Shown piece after piece: positions 34,990-47,830 of a stretch of 64,000 nucleotides of DNA. Each line of letters opens with the position of its first letter. The first letter of the stretch is position 1. Position numbers and translations under genes: made by a program. The notes beneath the pieces were generated by a model. It searched no databases and was not told the origin of the DNA. It saw only the letters and a list, made by a program, of their open reading frames with translations. The stretch comes from Paracentrotus lividus (lineage: Eukaryota > Echinodermata > Echinoidea > Camarodonta > Echinidae). The stretch covers positions 24,649,322 through 24,713,321 of the forward strand of contig CALNVZ010003429.1 in NCBI GenBank assembly GCA_940671915.1, given 5' to 3'.

Positions 34990-36060
34990 ATTAAGAAGCC
35001 TCCATCACTGTCAGAAGGGCTCTTACGTCAGCGGATGACGTGCATATCCATTCGGGTCAAGCCGGTACGAGCTCCCCGGTGAAGAAAACATGCATGCGAG
35101 ATGCAGATTTTCGCTTAAGTGCAGCGTCGTTCCATCCCGCCCGATCGTATATGCGGAAAAGCAGACAACTCATTTGCATTCGTGCTGAGTACGGTCAGAA
35201 AACAGAACTATAATAAAGCAAAGTAAAACCTACACCCACTCTCCAAATTGAATGTCGTCCGTTATGCAAAACAAGAAAGCTGTTTTCCCCCTTTCTCCTC
35301 CGCTAGTGCCTCGCTCTTGCTCCGCTCTTCGTCGCTTGAAAATCGACGGACGTAAATTTCGCCCCTTAGGCGAGCAGGTGCATACTTGATTAAAATTCAC
35401 GACGTCTGAGAGAACGAAGAAAACGACGAAGGAGAATAGAATAAGTGGGAGGAGAGATAAAAAGGGTAGATGGGAGAGTGATGGAAAAAGAAGAAATATA
35501 CGGCGTGAGTTAGTGAGGCATGGTGATTGGTTGATGAAATTGCGTCTGCGTGTAATACTAGATGGACTGGTAACCGTGAAGAGAGGGGCCCGGGAAACTC
35601 TCTGCCTTGCTCCGTCTTCCCAAGCAGATTCGGTGTTCGGAGGCAGTGGGCGCGCCGGAGCAGAGACGACGAAGAAGACAGTTAGATTGCACGCTCCACA
35701 ACACAACACATCATGCGAGAACAGTGGCCGGACACAGAATGAGACACGCTGCGGAGCGTATGGCGTATTTGAAGGCAATCTGCCTCGAAACCCTTCTCTC
35801 CTCTCTCTCTTTATCTCTATCCTCCTTCCTCCTCCTCTCCTACACTCTCCCTCACCATGCTCACCCTTATTATTCAACCTGCTCGCAAATGCATCGCCAG
35901 CATGCATAATGCGGTCTGCTTAATGAATGCCTCCCGGCCAGGGCGGACTTCAATCCGCTCCCTGCTTCACCAATAATCAAATGCCGGTTGCGGCCGACTC
36001 TCGGATAATCTGTCTTAAATCATCCTCCTTTCTTCCTCCCCATGTCTTGCTTAAACGCAT
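34990..36060 (-). promoter_or_regulatory. CpG-rich segment, candidate mir-124 promoter/first exon
   Basis: This kilobase is visibly richer in G+C and CpG than its surroundings: clusters near 35280-35370, 35540-35760 and 35930-36010. It lies 2.4-3.5 kb upstream of mir-124 in its transcription direction. Long but overlapping open frames on both strands (225 codons on minus at 35230-35907, 136 codons on plus at 35513-35923) are best explained by base composition. A promoter role is inference from position and composition. Confidence 0.35.
35023..35043 (-). promoter_or_regulatory. Pair of CRE/ATF-like sites
   Basis: TTACGTCA at 35023-35030 (the complement of TGACGTAA) and a TGACGTGC at 35036-35043 lie within 21 bp. 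Both are near-consensus CREB/ATF motifs, next to the CpG-rich segment and about 2.4 kb upstream of mir-124. Binding is untested and such motifs can occur by chance. Confidence 0.3.
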
Positions 36061-39000
36061 AAATTGGCAAAGCGAGGCAGAGGGATATATTCCCGAGGTC
36101 AATCTACATACAACAAAGACATTTAAGATTTGATCTCGTCAACTTTAAATATATATTCAGTTTAATGCCTCAACGGTCCATTTCCGATTCAATCAAATTT
36201 TTCTTTCTTTCTTTCTTTGATATAGGCATCTTGTGTATTTGAAACGACTTTTTGAAATTAACAACATAATTGCTTTCTGAAAAAGAATGATTTCTTACGG
36301 CTTCCATATACAAAGCCTTGTTGTATCGATGCTCTTTTCGGCTATTATTTTATGGTTTAGCCATACAAAATAAGGATAGATTTGGGAAGCCATTCGTCAC
36401 AATCATAACGTGCATTGTAATGCAATTTCTATTTTGGTGAAATGTACAGAGATTCTTCAATAAATATATTCAGCATCAGAGCGTAAATAGAATTAAAAAG
36501 TCTTATCAAGACTGTAGAAATGAAAATAACGCAATACTAATAATGATAGCATTCATTTTGCTTAATAAAGTAAAGACGATACTTTAAATTCCCTCCTCCC
36601 CGTATTGTGGTATCACTAATAATGCAAAAACAAACCAATTTTGGTTGGTAAATATGAATTAAATTGGGCTAATTTGTAATGCACAATATTATACTACTAG
36701 TTCTGACCTTAATTTTTTGACACGCTGAAATGTATCATTACCCCGTAAATGTATTCGCATTAATTTATGTTTAAGTGGTGAAATAGGTTTTTGCTATTAT
36801 AACCATATCCGCCAAACTGATATAAATACAATGACTCACATTTTGAATTAGCATGGTAATTGCCTTGGTTTATTTTTACCCTACCGCAAACACATTTCGT
36901 ATAATATAATTGATGCAATAGGCAAAATTTGAGACAGAGTAAAACTTTATACCTCCAGCATTTTTTATTCAACCTAGATTGACAAATATTGTTTTATTCT
37001 AAAAGGTTTGCGCGTATATTTATCTAATATTACCTTAATTTAGCCAGTAATCTTCGTTCGGATGAAAAATATTACTCTCATTTCAAATATTGTTTTGTGT
37101 TTACAACACCTTAATTATGCCAATCTCCCCCTTTCTTTAATTTTGTCCCTGTTTCCATCTCCTTTTCTCTATTTGTGTCCCACTCATTACATTTCAACTA
37201 TGTTTTGTCTATGGATAGTTTAGTCTCTATTATTTCTCTCCATTTATATACCATCTACAAACATATTGGGTAAAAAGCGCAGGGCAATACAGTTCATTGT
37301 CTTGAAAACATGGAGGCATCCGAGATAGAAACTGTCACACTGCACTTGTAACTCGATGCTATCTTTTTATCTGCATTTGGGATTCAGTGTCACCAAGCGT
37401 TCGGCGACAGTACGACATCCTTATGCAATGGATACGATACAGAATCAAGCACCCCTCAATCGAATTTCGTGCTGCTAGTACAGTAAAGAAGAGGGAAGTG
37501 GAGAGATATCGTAAGATGGAGAGAGAAAGAGGGACACATTTTTTTTCCTTTACAATTATGACGTTCCTTTTCACAAATCACCATTTTTTAAGTAACGTTC
37601 CATACGTTTAAAAGTACGTTTAAAAGAGTTTCAAAGAGCAACCCTTTACACTAGAAAACGTTGAAACGTCACAGCCGAAAATGTTAAGAACCCAAATTTG
37701 GTTTAACATACATGTATTTACGACAGGTATAGGAACCATTAGTTCCACCTCGTTTCTGCCTAAAATGATATTCAATCATTCGACTTCATTGCATACGAAG
37801 ACCATCCCCGCCCCCCCCCCCCAAAAAAAAGAGGAAAATGATTTGAAATATGATCAAATTAAAATATCTGATTAAAATATCTGATTTAATCAGAGGGAAG
37901 GAGATTTCGAGTCAGCGTTAACTCGATATGCATCACTTAATTACGATTAATGTCAAAGCGTATTACATGTCGCCTTCCATACGTAGTGCGGTTTACCCAC
38001 CATGCCCACAACCTACTAGTATGTCATCACTAAAAAAAGAGAGGAAAAAGTGGTGACATTCTGACATTTCCATGATGGACATTGCCAGGATCAGATAAAC
38101 AGATCGGTATTAATGATTATAAATTATCACGAACGTATTAAGAACTATTACGATTTACGCTTTCCCGTGCATGTTTCCAATTAGAGCACCCACTCTTTTC
38201 TTTTTAAATGATGAATAGTAAAATTTGCCATGATTGAAACTATTTGAATAATTTTATCTTTATTTTCTCCCCAGTCATGCATCTACTTATACTGATATGA
38301 AATTATGTTTCATATTAATGACGATAATACCTGAAAACCCACATTCTTAGTTTTGCATCAGGAAATTGATATTGAAATATATTTTGCTAAATAATGGTAT
38401 TTGAATACCACATTCTTTTGTCTACTTAACATGCTTAAAAAACTATATAACTCTACAAAGATAAAACTTACTATTTAATGCAACTTTTAAAACTTCGTAG
38501 AGTATCATCCAAATTATCAAAATCGTCTAGAAACAGATGGACATTTAATGATGAGCCTGTATAACCCGTTAGCTTTTAAAATGAATATCACACGTTCTTG
38601 CATCAAACATTTATTCTTTAAAATGACAATCTGTAATAATGAGCCAATTAGCATGCACAGCAGTAAATAACGACTTGACGATTCTGCCATATGGACGTAC
38701 CCTTGATTAAAAAATCTCCTACGGAGGCCATTTCTTCCCTTGTTTTTTTTTTTTTTTTTTTTAGGCACAAAAAGTAGATATCATTTTTTTTTCAGGCACA
38801 AAAAGTAGATATCATTGTCACTATATATGGTAAATCTGTATTTATATATTTTTTGCTTGAGCAGAAATTAGGGAAAAAATAATTTGGCAGATTGTTTAAC
38901 CATTTGGAAATGTATTTGTTGTATAGGACTCATTTTACATTAATGCTAAACTTGGAATTCTTTAACTTATTACAAAAAAACATACATCAGTGAAGATTCT

Positions 39001-41018
39001 AATTTGATTCGAAGTTACCTTTTTTATGATTTAGAACGTAATATAAATCATGCACCTATCAAGCAAATATCAATGTGACCAAACACAACGAACGAGTTTT
39101 GGATAATCGCTGTAAATGGTTATCGTTATAAATGGATAAGGAAAGATCATTTCATAATTGTTAAATGGCGATCTTCATCTATACCTCATTTAAAGGGAAA
39201 CTAAGGCGATATCAAATTACATGGACAGTGTGGATAGTATAATCACCTTGTCCAAACTGAATCATTTATTCTGAACTATTAGGTCAAGTATTCCTTAATA
39301 TATTCCATGAATAGGTAACCATATTACCAACGAGCCCTGAATAATGTTGATAAAAGAGAAACCATTCACACCTTAGTAATTATCTCTCACTTAACAAGCA
39401 CTCATTTTTATTTTTTTGTGGGTTGAAATCCAGCCCAAACTGAAGCGATCCCTACAACTCTCCGAGAGAGTGGAGATTCTATGATATCTTGCTCAAACGA
39501 ATATGCTTATGTTATTATTTTAGGGACTTTGCATGCATTTGGGGTCTTTGTAACTGCTAAATAGTTATTTAGGGCACCTCTCTCTCACTTCCCTAATCGT
39601 TCGATAACGCATGACTTGAATTCATTATCACGAAAAAAATTAGTTGCTAGAACAAATTTTCTATTGCTAGGCAATGAGGATCAAATGAAAATCAACATCC
39701 ATGGAATATCAAAGTGAAATACTTATTGAAATTCAGCGTATCTGAAGTAAATCGAAACTACCTCGTGTACGGATTGAGAAACAGATCTGTATTAATATTT
39801 TCATTGGGGCACACCCGGATTATTATGATTGTCGATTTAAATCTTGAGCAATCTTTGCAAAAATATATTTTAATACTTTCTTAGAATATGGATTTGGTTA
39901 TCATGAATATTGCTGCCTCCATAATCGGAAGCATAACATAACATAATGTGGGTGTCGTTCAGAATATGTAGTTGTCATTTACATTCAAACTTTTAATATT
40001 TTATGTTGTGAATGTGAGACTGCTAGTCTTAAGTATGTCTAATTGTAGTACTGGTTTTGTTTGGTTAATACACCAACTTCTTGAATGGAAACTAATTGAA
40101 AGGGAAATCCTCTATTGTCAACATAATCTTACGAAAAGCAAAACATTTTTGACAGGACCATTCGCCGATGTCCAAAGGGTAAGGCCGAGATAATACGACG
40201 ACATGATGATCAAACGACACCATGAAATCAATGATATCCTTGTTAAGGTTTAAATATATTCAAGGATGAATTTGGAATTATAATTAAATCAAGTGCTTAT
40301 TCGAAAAGTGTGTGTGTTGTGTATACTCTGTGAGGACAAAATAACGGACCTGCCGAAGAACAGCTCATCAATCAAAATGGCCGCTCACGTCAGTAAACTA
40401 ATTTCTAAATCCGTGTGAATCGCAATGTGTGAGTAATATCGTCGTTCGGATATAATGGAATACAAATCTCAATGAGCAAATAGAGAGAGAGAGAGAAAAA
40501 GAGAGGGGACGGGTGAAATTCATCAGATTTCGATGACTAATGCGATCCGTATACTCTAACGAGCGTTTATGACAGTGTAACATTTTTATATATGAAATAT
40601 ATAATGTAAATTGGACAAGTAGAGTATTGCAATTCACTTGAATTTCAATAATGTAGGAAGTGCTAACATATTGTATATCTATGTAGGTCTATAATAACAT
40701 AAATTTTGTATGCAATTATTATGCTGAAGGAGCAGTGTTTATTCATTGGTAATAATGTGTCCTATACCCTCCCCATCTTTCCCTCTCTCTCTCTGTCTTC
40801 TTTTGACACCCTGTCAAATAATTTCCAATATCCATTTCGCTACAGAATCAACATCATCACCATGATCACACCAACCTGACTGGACGGAGAAATTAGCTAA
40901 TAATTTACACAATGATTTTCAGTTTGCATGATTACTTCCAAATAACGCGATTTCACTCCTACACGTCGCTAATAATTTCATCCTCCCATTTTTACCTCAT
41001 TATCCTTTTCCCTATCTA

Positions 41019-41052
<34 letters not shown>

Positions 41053-42020
41053 CTCTCTCTCTCTGTATATTCATTGCTGTTCTCCGTCCAGATAATATTG
41101 TAATCACTAGCGAGGCGATGAAGCATACCTTTATGCTGACGGAGTGCAATTACACCGATTTATGAAGTGCTTGTCTTTGGTTTCATAATGAGTGGATAAA
41201 ATGGGATATGGTGTATATTATAAAGTCGCATTCAATTATGACGTTGCTTTTTAGCCATTTGCCATCAACCTGAAATCAATTTTCACATAAAGGCTTTGTC
41301 TTAAATGTAGGCCTATACACGTTTATGATAATAACACAATAAGTACATCAATGCATGGTCAAGGATGATAAAAGTTTGAACTATACAGAGAGAGAGAGAG
41401 AGATGACGAAGAGGCGCAAAATGATGACCATACGCATGGCCACTATAACCTAAAATACGGTGCATGGGTAAGCCTGACAAAGACAGAAAAAAAGGTCTGA
41501 TAATATGCAAATAACATTCGATAGGGCCTGAACCGATATTCGTCGGGCCTCCTTCTGCTTCTTGTAATTCATTTCAAGTGGTTTGCATCGTTCATCGGTT
41601 TCGAGTAAATTTCCGCCAAGTGGACTCGAGTCAAAAGCGACATCATATCGTCGAAATTAACATACTCAAACCACCGAAGAGAACAGCCCATATTAAGTTA
41701 CATGTTTTCACCATGATCTAAGCAGTAAGGTAAATTTATTCTTGTTTTCTTGCTCCAAATTCTAATTTAAACCTCGTATCTTTACTGATGTGCAGGCTAA
41801 ACAAATCTTTGTATTACGATGCCTTACTTTGCCACTCGCCCATTATCTCTTTCTTGCATTCAAATAAAAAAGAGATTTTATCCAATTTATTTCCTTACTT
41901 AAATCCTACTTAGTCTCCTATTCATATTATGTGTTGGTGATTTGAGCAAGCCTCCTTTAGGCGGTCCATATATCATTACAGATTATGCCATATTTTAAGC
42001 ATAATTATGACAAAATACGC
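36061..42020. other. Gene-free, repeat-poor DNA
   Basis: No gene or transposon recognised. Minor items are (TTTC)n at about 36202-36220, a C-run/A-run junction at about 37809-37828, a 31-bp duplication at 38763-38816, (GA)n at about 40483-40504 and (CT)n at about 41019-41065. Confidence 0.5.
38763..38816 (+). repeat. 31-bp duplication after a poly-T run
   Basis: AGGCACAAAAAGTAGATATC followed by ATT starts at 38763 and again at 38794. A poly-T run precedes the first copy and a shorter T run separates the two, suggesting slippage-mediated duplication. Confidence 0.85.
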
Positions 42021-44340
42021 CGGCGCTAGATTCTAAACTTACGAGTGCCACTTGAGGTCAGAGGCATTTATGGAAATTATACACTGCTAACGTCACGTAA
42101 AGCATATAGAGTAGAAGAGATAAAGAGAGAGAAAGAGGGTGAATGCAAGGGGACGGTATTGCGAAAAATTATAAGACGGGCATCGCACGGTTATTTTCCA
42201 GATTTTAAATGGGTGCTTTATCTTTTTATAGAATCGAGTGTTTTACGTCAGTTGAGATCCTATTTTGGAGCGCGTGACTTTCTAGCACATCTGAGTAATA
42301 TGTGGAAGCACTTCTCAAACACTATTATCTCAAATCTTTCATATTCATCTTTCCTTTTCTGTCATGGTCGATGCTTGAATTACAAAATCCACATTCCAGT
42401 TACTGAAAAATCCATGCAATTCGATGAATTGCTCTCTTTTGTGACGGCGGTGAATTTTAAGCGCAATATTGCAGGTTATTACACTTCGCGTTCCATACAC
42501 TTTTCATCAGCAGTAGATGTTGACTTAGTGCTGTTATCGATGGCTATCGATCGTGCGTTCGTAATCGAATCACATCGCCTGTGTGCCCATGGCCTTGCAT
42601 TTCCTATTGCTCTAATGTTGAGCGGCACTAAGCCTCAGCACGTAGTCCTTTGATTAAAATGTGCTAACTATTGTCAAGGTTTTCAGCCGCCCTTCATTAT
42701 TACTACGCCTCGTATCTACTGATCTACACGACGGTATACAACGCTGAACTTAAATGACAGACGCGACCAGTGTATTACGTATTTATTGATTCAATGCAAG
42801 TATTGTGACTTCATGTAAAGCTTACATTGGCATCAATGGCGTACGTTATGACTGCATATGTACGGACTGATTGCACTGGCCTTATACTAACATGCAATAC
42901 TTGCTATTAGGCCTAACATGTTATCAGCCGCATATTTATTGTTGAGACATACCAACAAAAATAAAACCTTGACTCTTATTGTTTCTCTTGCATAACCATT
43001 ATGTCATAAACAGAATATGTATATCAAGATAGAAATTTTCTTTTTTCTTATCGAATGGTATAGTTGCAAAAAGTTGGCCTAAAACGCACCAAAAAAAAAA
43101 GAAAGAAAGAAAAAAAAAAATACAACAAAGTTCAATTTAACGCTAAAATAAAAATGCGCCCCACAACTTCAGTAAATTAAGCTGAAGACATACTGAGGTA
43201 ACTTTGAACGATTGAAATAAAAACGCAATAAAGGGAATTTCCCTTAAGTATGACATTGCAATATGAATGCTAGAAGTACAGCTACACATTATGCTTGTAT
43301 GAATTTCTTTGTATTTTGCACGATGATTTATGTTTTTCCCTCAATTTTGTCGCTTGTGCATCATAGAACTGATGTGAGTCTACTGAATCACGTGCGCTCC
43401 GTTAACCCCATTTATGTCTTGTTATGGGAAACTAAAATAAAAGATAGACGGGGAAAAAGAAAAGGGCGCTCTACGTACTTGGTGGCTCTTAGTGCACGGT
43501 CAATTTGCAAAAGCTTTTATCCTGTTATGTACAGGATCCGGTCGCTTCCATATGAAAAGGGCGTTCAATTCTGAGCAGTTGAATTTTGAGTCGGTTTCCA
43601 ATATGCCAAGTAAAGAAATGCTTAATGCTTGCAAAGTCTTTGCTCTCGATTATAAGAAAATGAATATTTATAACATTATGACGTCTAAGCCTCTGCCAAG
43701 GAGTGGGCACAACTTAAACTGTGGACATATTTTAAACAGAAATAAGATATTTCCATTTTTTCTTCTCCTTACCCACGCAGTAGATACCGATTGTTTGAAC
43801 AGGTAGGTGTGTTTGTAATCTGGCGTTTCAGTCGATGTCATTAGAGTTAGAGGTAGTAAAATGAACGAAAAGAGGAAGAAAAGAAAGATAGGAAAAAAAA
43901 AAAAAAAAGGCGGTCGCAAATCCAATTTTCACTTTCCATATTTACTCGGTCATCAGGGAGACACAGTTACCGCATGGCGTCTTTGAATGTGATACGATAT
44001 CCACAGATAGAATGTGCTCAGTAATTTCCTCCTCTTTGACATGGACACCACACACGGTGAAATTATAGAAAAATTCATTCTGACAACTTGGTGAGGATTT
44101 TTCTCATCTACGAAACCTGCTCGTATTACGCCTTAACCTTTGAGAATGTCATCTGTGTAAGCAATGCCTTTTCTTCCCTCTTTTTTTTCTTACTGACGCC
44201 ATCTTGAACACGACCATGTGATTTATGTGACTCAATGCTGTATCAAACCCTATACCAGGCTTCTGCTGGTCATGTTCACAATAGACTATTCAAACCAAAA
44301 ATTAAAACCGAAATAACAAATGCATTTTCGCGAAAGGCAT
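42021..44340. other. No recognised gene; one long stop-free stretch
   Basis: A stop-free run of just over 200 codons occurs on the plus strand at about 42030-42653, but it has no early ATG and no recognisable domain. The rest is AT-rich, with A-rich patches near 43090-43120 and 43895-43910. Confidence 0.4.
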
Positions 44341-44344
44341 GTTT

Positions 44345-44452
44345 TTTTCGTTTTGTTTTGTTTTGTTTTGTTTTGTTTGTTTGTTTGTTTGTTTTTTTTT
44401 GTTGTTGTTGTTGTTGTTTTTGTTTTTTTTTTTTTGGGGGAGGGGGGGGGGG
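44345..44452 (+). repeat. Nested TTTTG / TTTG / TTG microsatellite with poly-T/poly-G end
   Basis: (TTTTG)5 at about 44350-44375 passes into (TTTG)4-5 to about 44392, T9, (GTT)5 at 44401-44416, poly-T to about 44435, then G-rich AGGGGGGGGGG. The repeat unit shortens stepwise from 5 to 4 to 3 to 1. Confidence 0.9.
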
Positions 44453-47400
44453 AGTCGAGAGTTAGTTTGAGGCAGACTTTTGGGTGCGGTTATACGGTAA
44501 TAAGTTGGATTTTGAAATTTATTATAAGGCGCTGACCAAAACGTAAATTAAAGTGAGCAGCATAAGATAATCGTAATGCATAATTGTGACCGCACTTTCG
44601 ATTTCATTCAATTGCATTTTAATACGTTCCTGCTTTGGGAAGGACTGTACAATATAGGGGCAGGTGTTCACGTAATCAGTAACCGTTGCAAATTGGCAGC
44701 GACACCGGTCGGATGGGTGAACGCGAGACGATTCGAGCAGGGTGGAGAGAAAGCGTGTGAAAAGTAATTGAATATTTATTGCTGTTTTTAGCGCGACTCG
44801 AACCAAGCTGCTGTTATATTCATGGCCTTGTCAAGACGAAGGACACAGGTGAAATGATGAGGGAAATGAAAAAGGAGAAGAAGAAAAAATAAAATAGAGA
44901 GAAAGAACATAAATAGAGAGAGGAGGTGGGATATTCAGTTTGATTAATAATAGATAAGATGGTAATGAGGTGACGATTTAAACATGCTATATTAACATAA
45001 ATGCACTTCTTCCAAAATAAGAAACGTAACCGTGGTATGGTTTGTATGAAGTCTGCAATCAATGACATTCCATGAAAGTATGACATGTATGAATGAACAA
45101 TAGTCATAAAGATTGAAACACCGAAAAGACTATAGATTTTCTATTTTTACTATGATCCAATGGCGATTGATCAAAATGTAATATCTTGTTGATTTGTAGG
45201 AATAGAAATAAGTAAATGACATTCATAAATTCCTCATTGGCAATCACCTATATCCAGGATGACCATTTTTTTTTTACTTAAGAAAATTACTGCAACATTG
45301 CCATTTACATTCATTTTGCTTCATATTCAATGTTTATTCAACTGTTTATCACCTTTGTTGTTACCAAAATGTAAGGTTAACAATATTGAAGCAATTCCTT
45401 CTGCACGATGAATGCATACTCCAAGTTGTCGCCAAAATGCTTGTAATATGAGTCCGCGTTTCACACCATCGCATCTGCAGCCGCATCACATCTGTCGTAT
45501 TTATTTATTACTACGCGGCAGCAGGCTATCTGATGTGTTAAAACTATGGACCATGTCTTCTCATTATAATATTTTTTAGCGTGCTTGGCCGTGTTGGGCG
45601 GTGGGACTCATCAAATTTTAATGAATTATCAATGCTTTATGTTTTGATAACCTTATTGTGTAAGAAAAATTTCGCTTTTGCGTAAAGGGAAAGAAAATAT
45701 CATTTATAGATAAATTCAATTATAGTGATTGCTACTCTTCATCAGACTTCCAAGTATGATATTTTGAATGTATTAAGTTGAATCGTCCGTGCTGTCTTTT
45801 GGATGTATTTACTGAATATACCCTTAACTCTGAATCTTTGCAAGACATACACTCTCTTTATTTCGTACTCGCCATGTGCGATTGACCATCAACCTCAAAA
45901 GCAGCAAGAGCGTTTTACGCAATGGTGGCAGAAGAGCCACTAAAAAATATTGACGAAGAAACCTGACAGTTTAAAGGAGAGGACGCGAATATACAAAAAT
46001 TATCTGTACGATTAATCACTTAAATGGATTTTGTTGGCACGACGTTGATGAGAAATTGGAGCCTCTCAAGAAAAAGGTGGTCTCTTAAAGTGGTATGCTG
46101 CAAAATAAAAAGTGTCTTCTACTCAAGAGGGACAGAATTCGACGACGAAACTTCACCATGTCAAAGGAGGACAAAATATTCCTGTTGTGCCTCTCTATCT
46201 CTTTCTTTTTAGGCATTTTAAGGACTCTTACGTTTCTTTAAATGGCAAGACAGAGCTTATAAAGTAGTGCAGCTCTTCAATTGGACGTTTTCCTCTTTTC
46301 ATTCAATTACTATCGCCGTGTCTCTGTAAAAGGCCTCCCGCGACAAGTTGTCTGTGTGCTGCATTTTGATTTCTTCTCGGCACATCCGTCTAGGGACTAC
46401 CCTTCAAGTAATATGCAAATCAGTCTCGCGATTGCATATCGCATATAACGAAAATAGGGAAAATGGCGTCGTGAAATTGTTCTGCGTCGGATTTGGTGTC
46501 TTTTTTTTTTCTTCCTGCATGCTCTCTCTTACTTTCTAATGAGACAAAACAAAAAAGGGGGACTGGCCTTCTTCTCCGCCTGCAAAGGTGAACAAACAAG
46601 TCCTGCCGCAAAGCGAGCGCCCAAATCTTCACAGAATATACAGAATAAACACCATTAACGTTTTAGTGTGTGGCCAATTCCGCCACGTTATAAGCATCCA
46701 AGATGGATGGGGACTGGTCAACAAAAAGTATGGGGAGGTGAAAGAGGAAGAACAAAAGATGGAGTGGGGTTATGAGACAAAGAAGGACTAATTGAGAAAG
46801 AAACAACATGGAGATTGCAGCTTTACAAATTACATCTTCCCAGTCAGAGCAGAGGAAAAGAGGGTTTGTGTGAGGGTGTGTATGTATGTTTTTTCAATGT
46901 GATGTAGTTTGTGCAAGGCCTAATAGGCCTCTGCTTAACATCGTGTTTTCAGGCTCGCTCGATGACATGCATTTAATCGAAGCGCATTTTATTTTGTCAG
47001 CTATCCTCAGGACAGGACCGTCCCATGTTCGGTTTCCCTTTTTTTCCAATCCAATTTAGGACTGAGTTTCAATTGTCACGGGACAGAACTCATCGCAATT
47101 CTTCATTGTCAATCACAATGAACGAGGCCTTGATTGCGCAGTTTCTATGAAGTGCCACACCGGCGCAGACGAGTAGGTGAATAGTAAGAATTGTATACGT
47201 GGCGTAGAATATTGCTTTTTCATAGATAGTGTATTGCTGTGATTGAAACCTCACATTATTGTCACTACCATCATGTCTATGTAAACAGATCAAATTTTAG
47301 TGGTAGGCGCCAACTCGTCAGCTAACATTGCCTAAACAAATAAGACAACACTATGCTGTGCATTTTCCCTCTTTAATAATAACCATTATTTTTATTATTA

Positions 47401-47796
47401 TATTTTCCATATTATCGTACACATATTATCCATCCTTGATTTTTTGTATAATAGGCCTGCCACTTTATTAACAAACGAGCAATATAACATCCACATGATT
47501 TGTGGATTTGAAATCATAGTAGTGAATACAATATGCAAGGTCACCTGTTTCAAGGCGTTGTGTGATAATTGTGTTATTGGCGCAACAAGGCCAATATTAG
47601 ATTTGTGCATTCGTTTCCGCATGAGCGTGACAATAGATGACTACTTTCAATCTCCAGAACAATAGGATGACCATTACAGGAGCGTCTGAAATTAGCGACT
47701 GTCATAATGATGAACGCGCATAGTACAGGAAATGTACCCAGACAATCAACTATGCAATCATAATTAGTATGCGAGAAGAGTTGCTTTCTGTGTATG

Positions 47797-47830
<34 letters not shown>

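Noticed and set aside
35230..35907. 225-codon minus-strand open frame in the CpG-rich segment
   Set aside because: No recognised domain, Arg/Ser/Leu/Phe-rich composition typical of reading CT-rich DNA, and overlapping open frames on the other strand. Better explained by base composition.
42045..42653. Treating the 202-codon frame as an intact protein gene
   Set aside because: The frame begins at a GTG, not an ATG; the first ATG is well inside. No domain is recognised. It is kept only as a finding about a long stop-free run.
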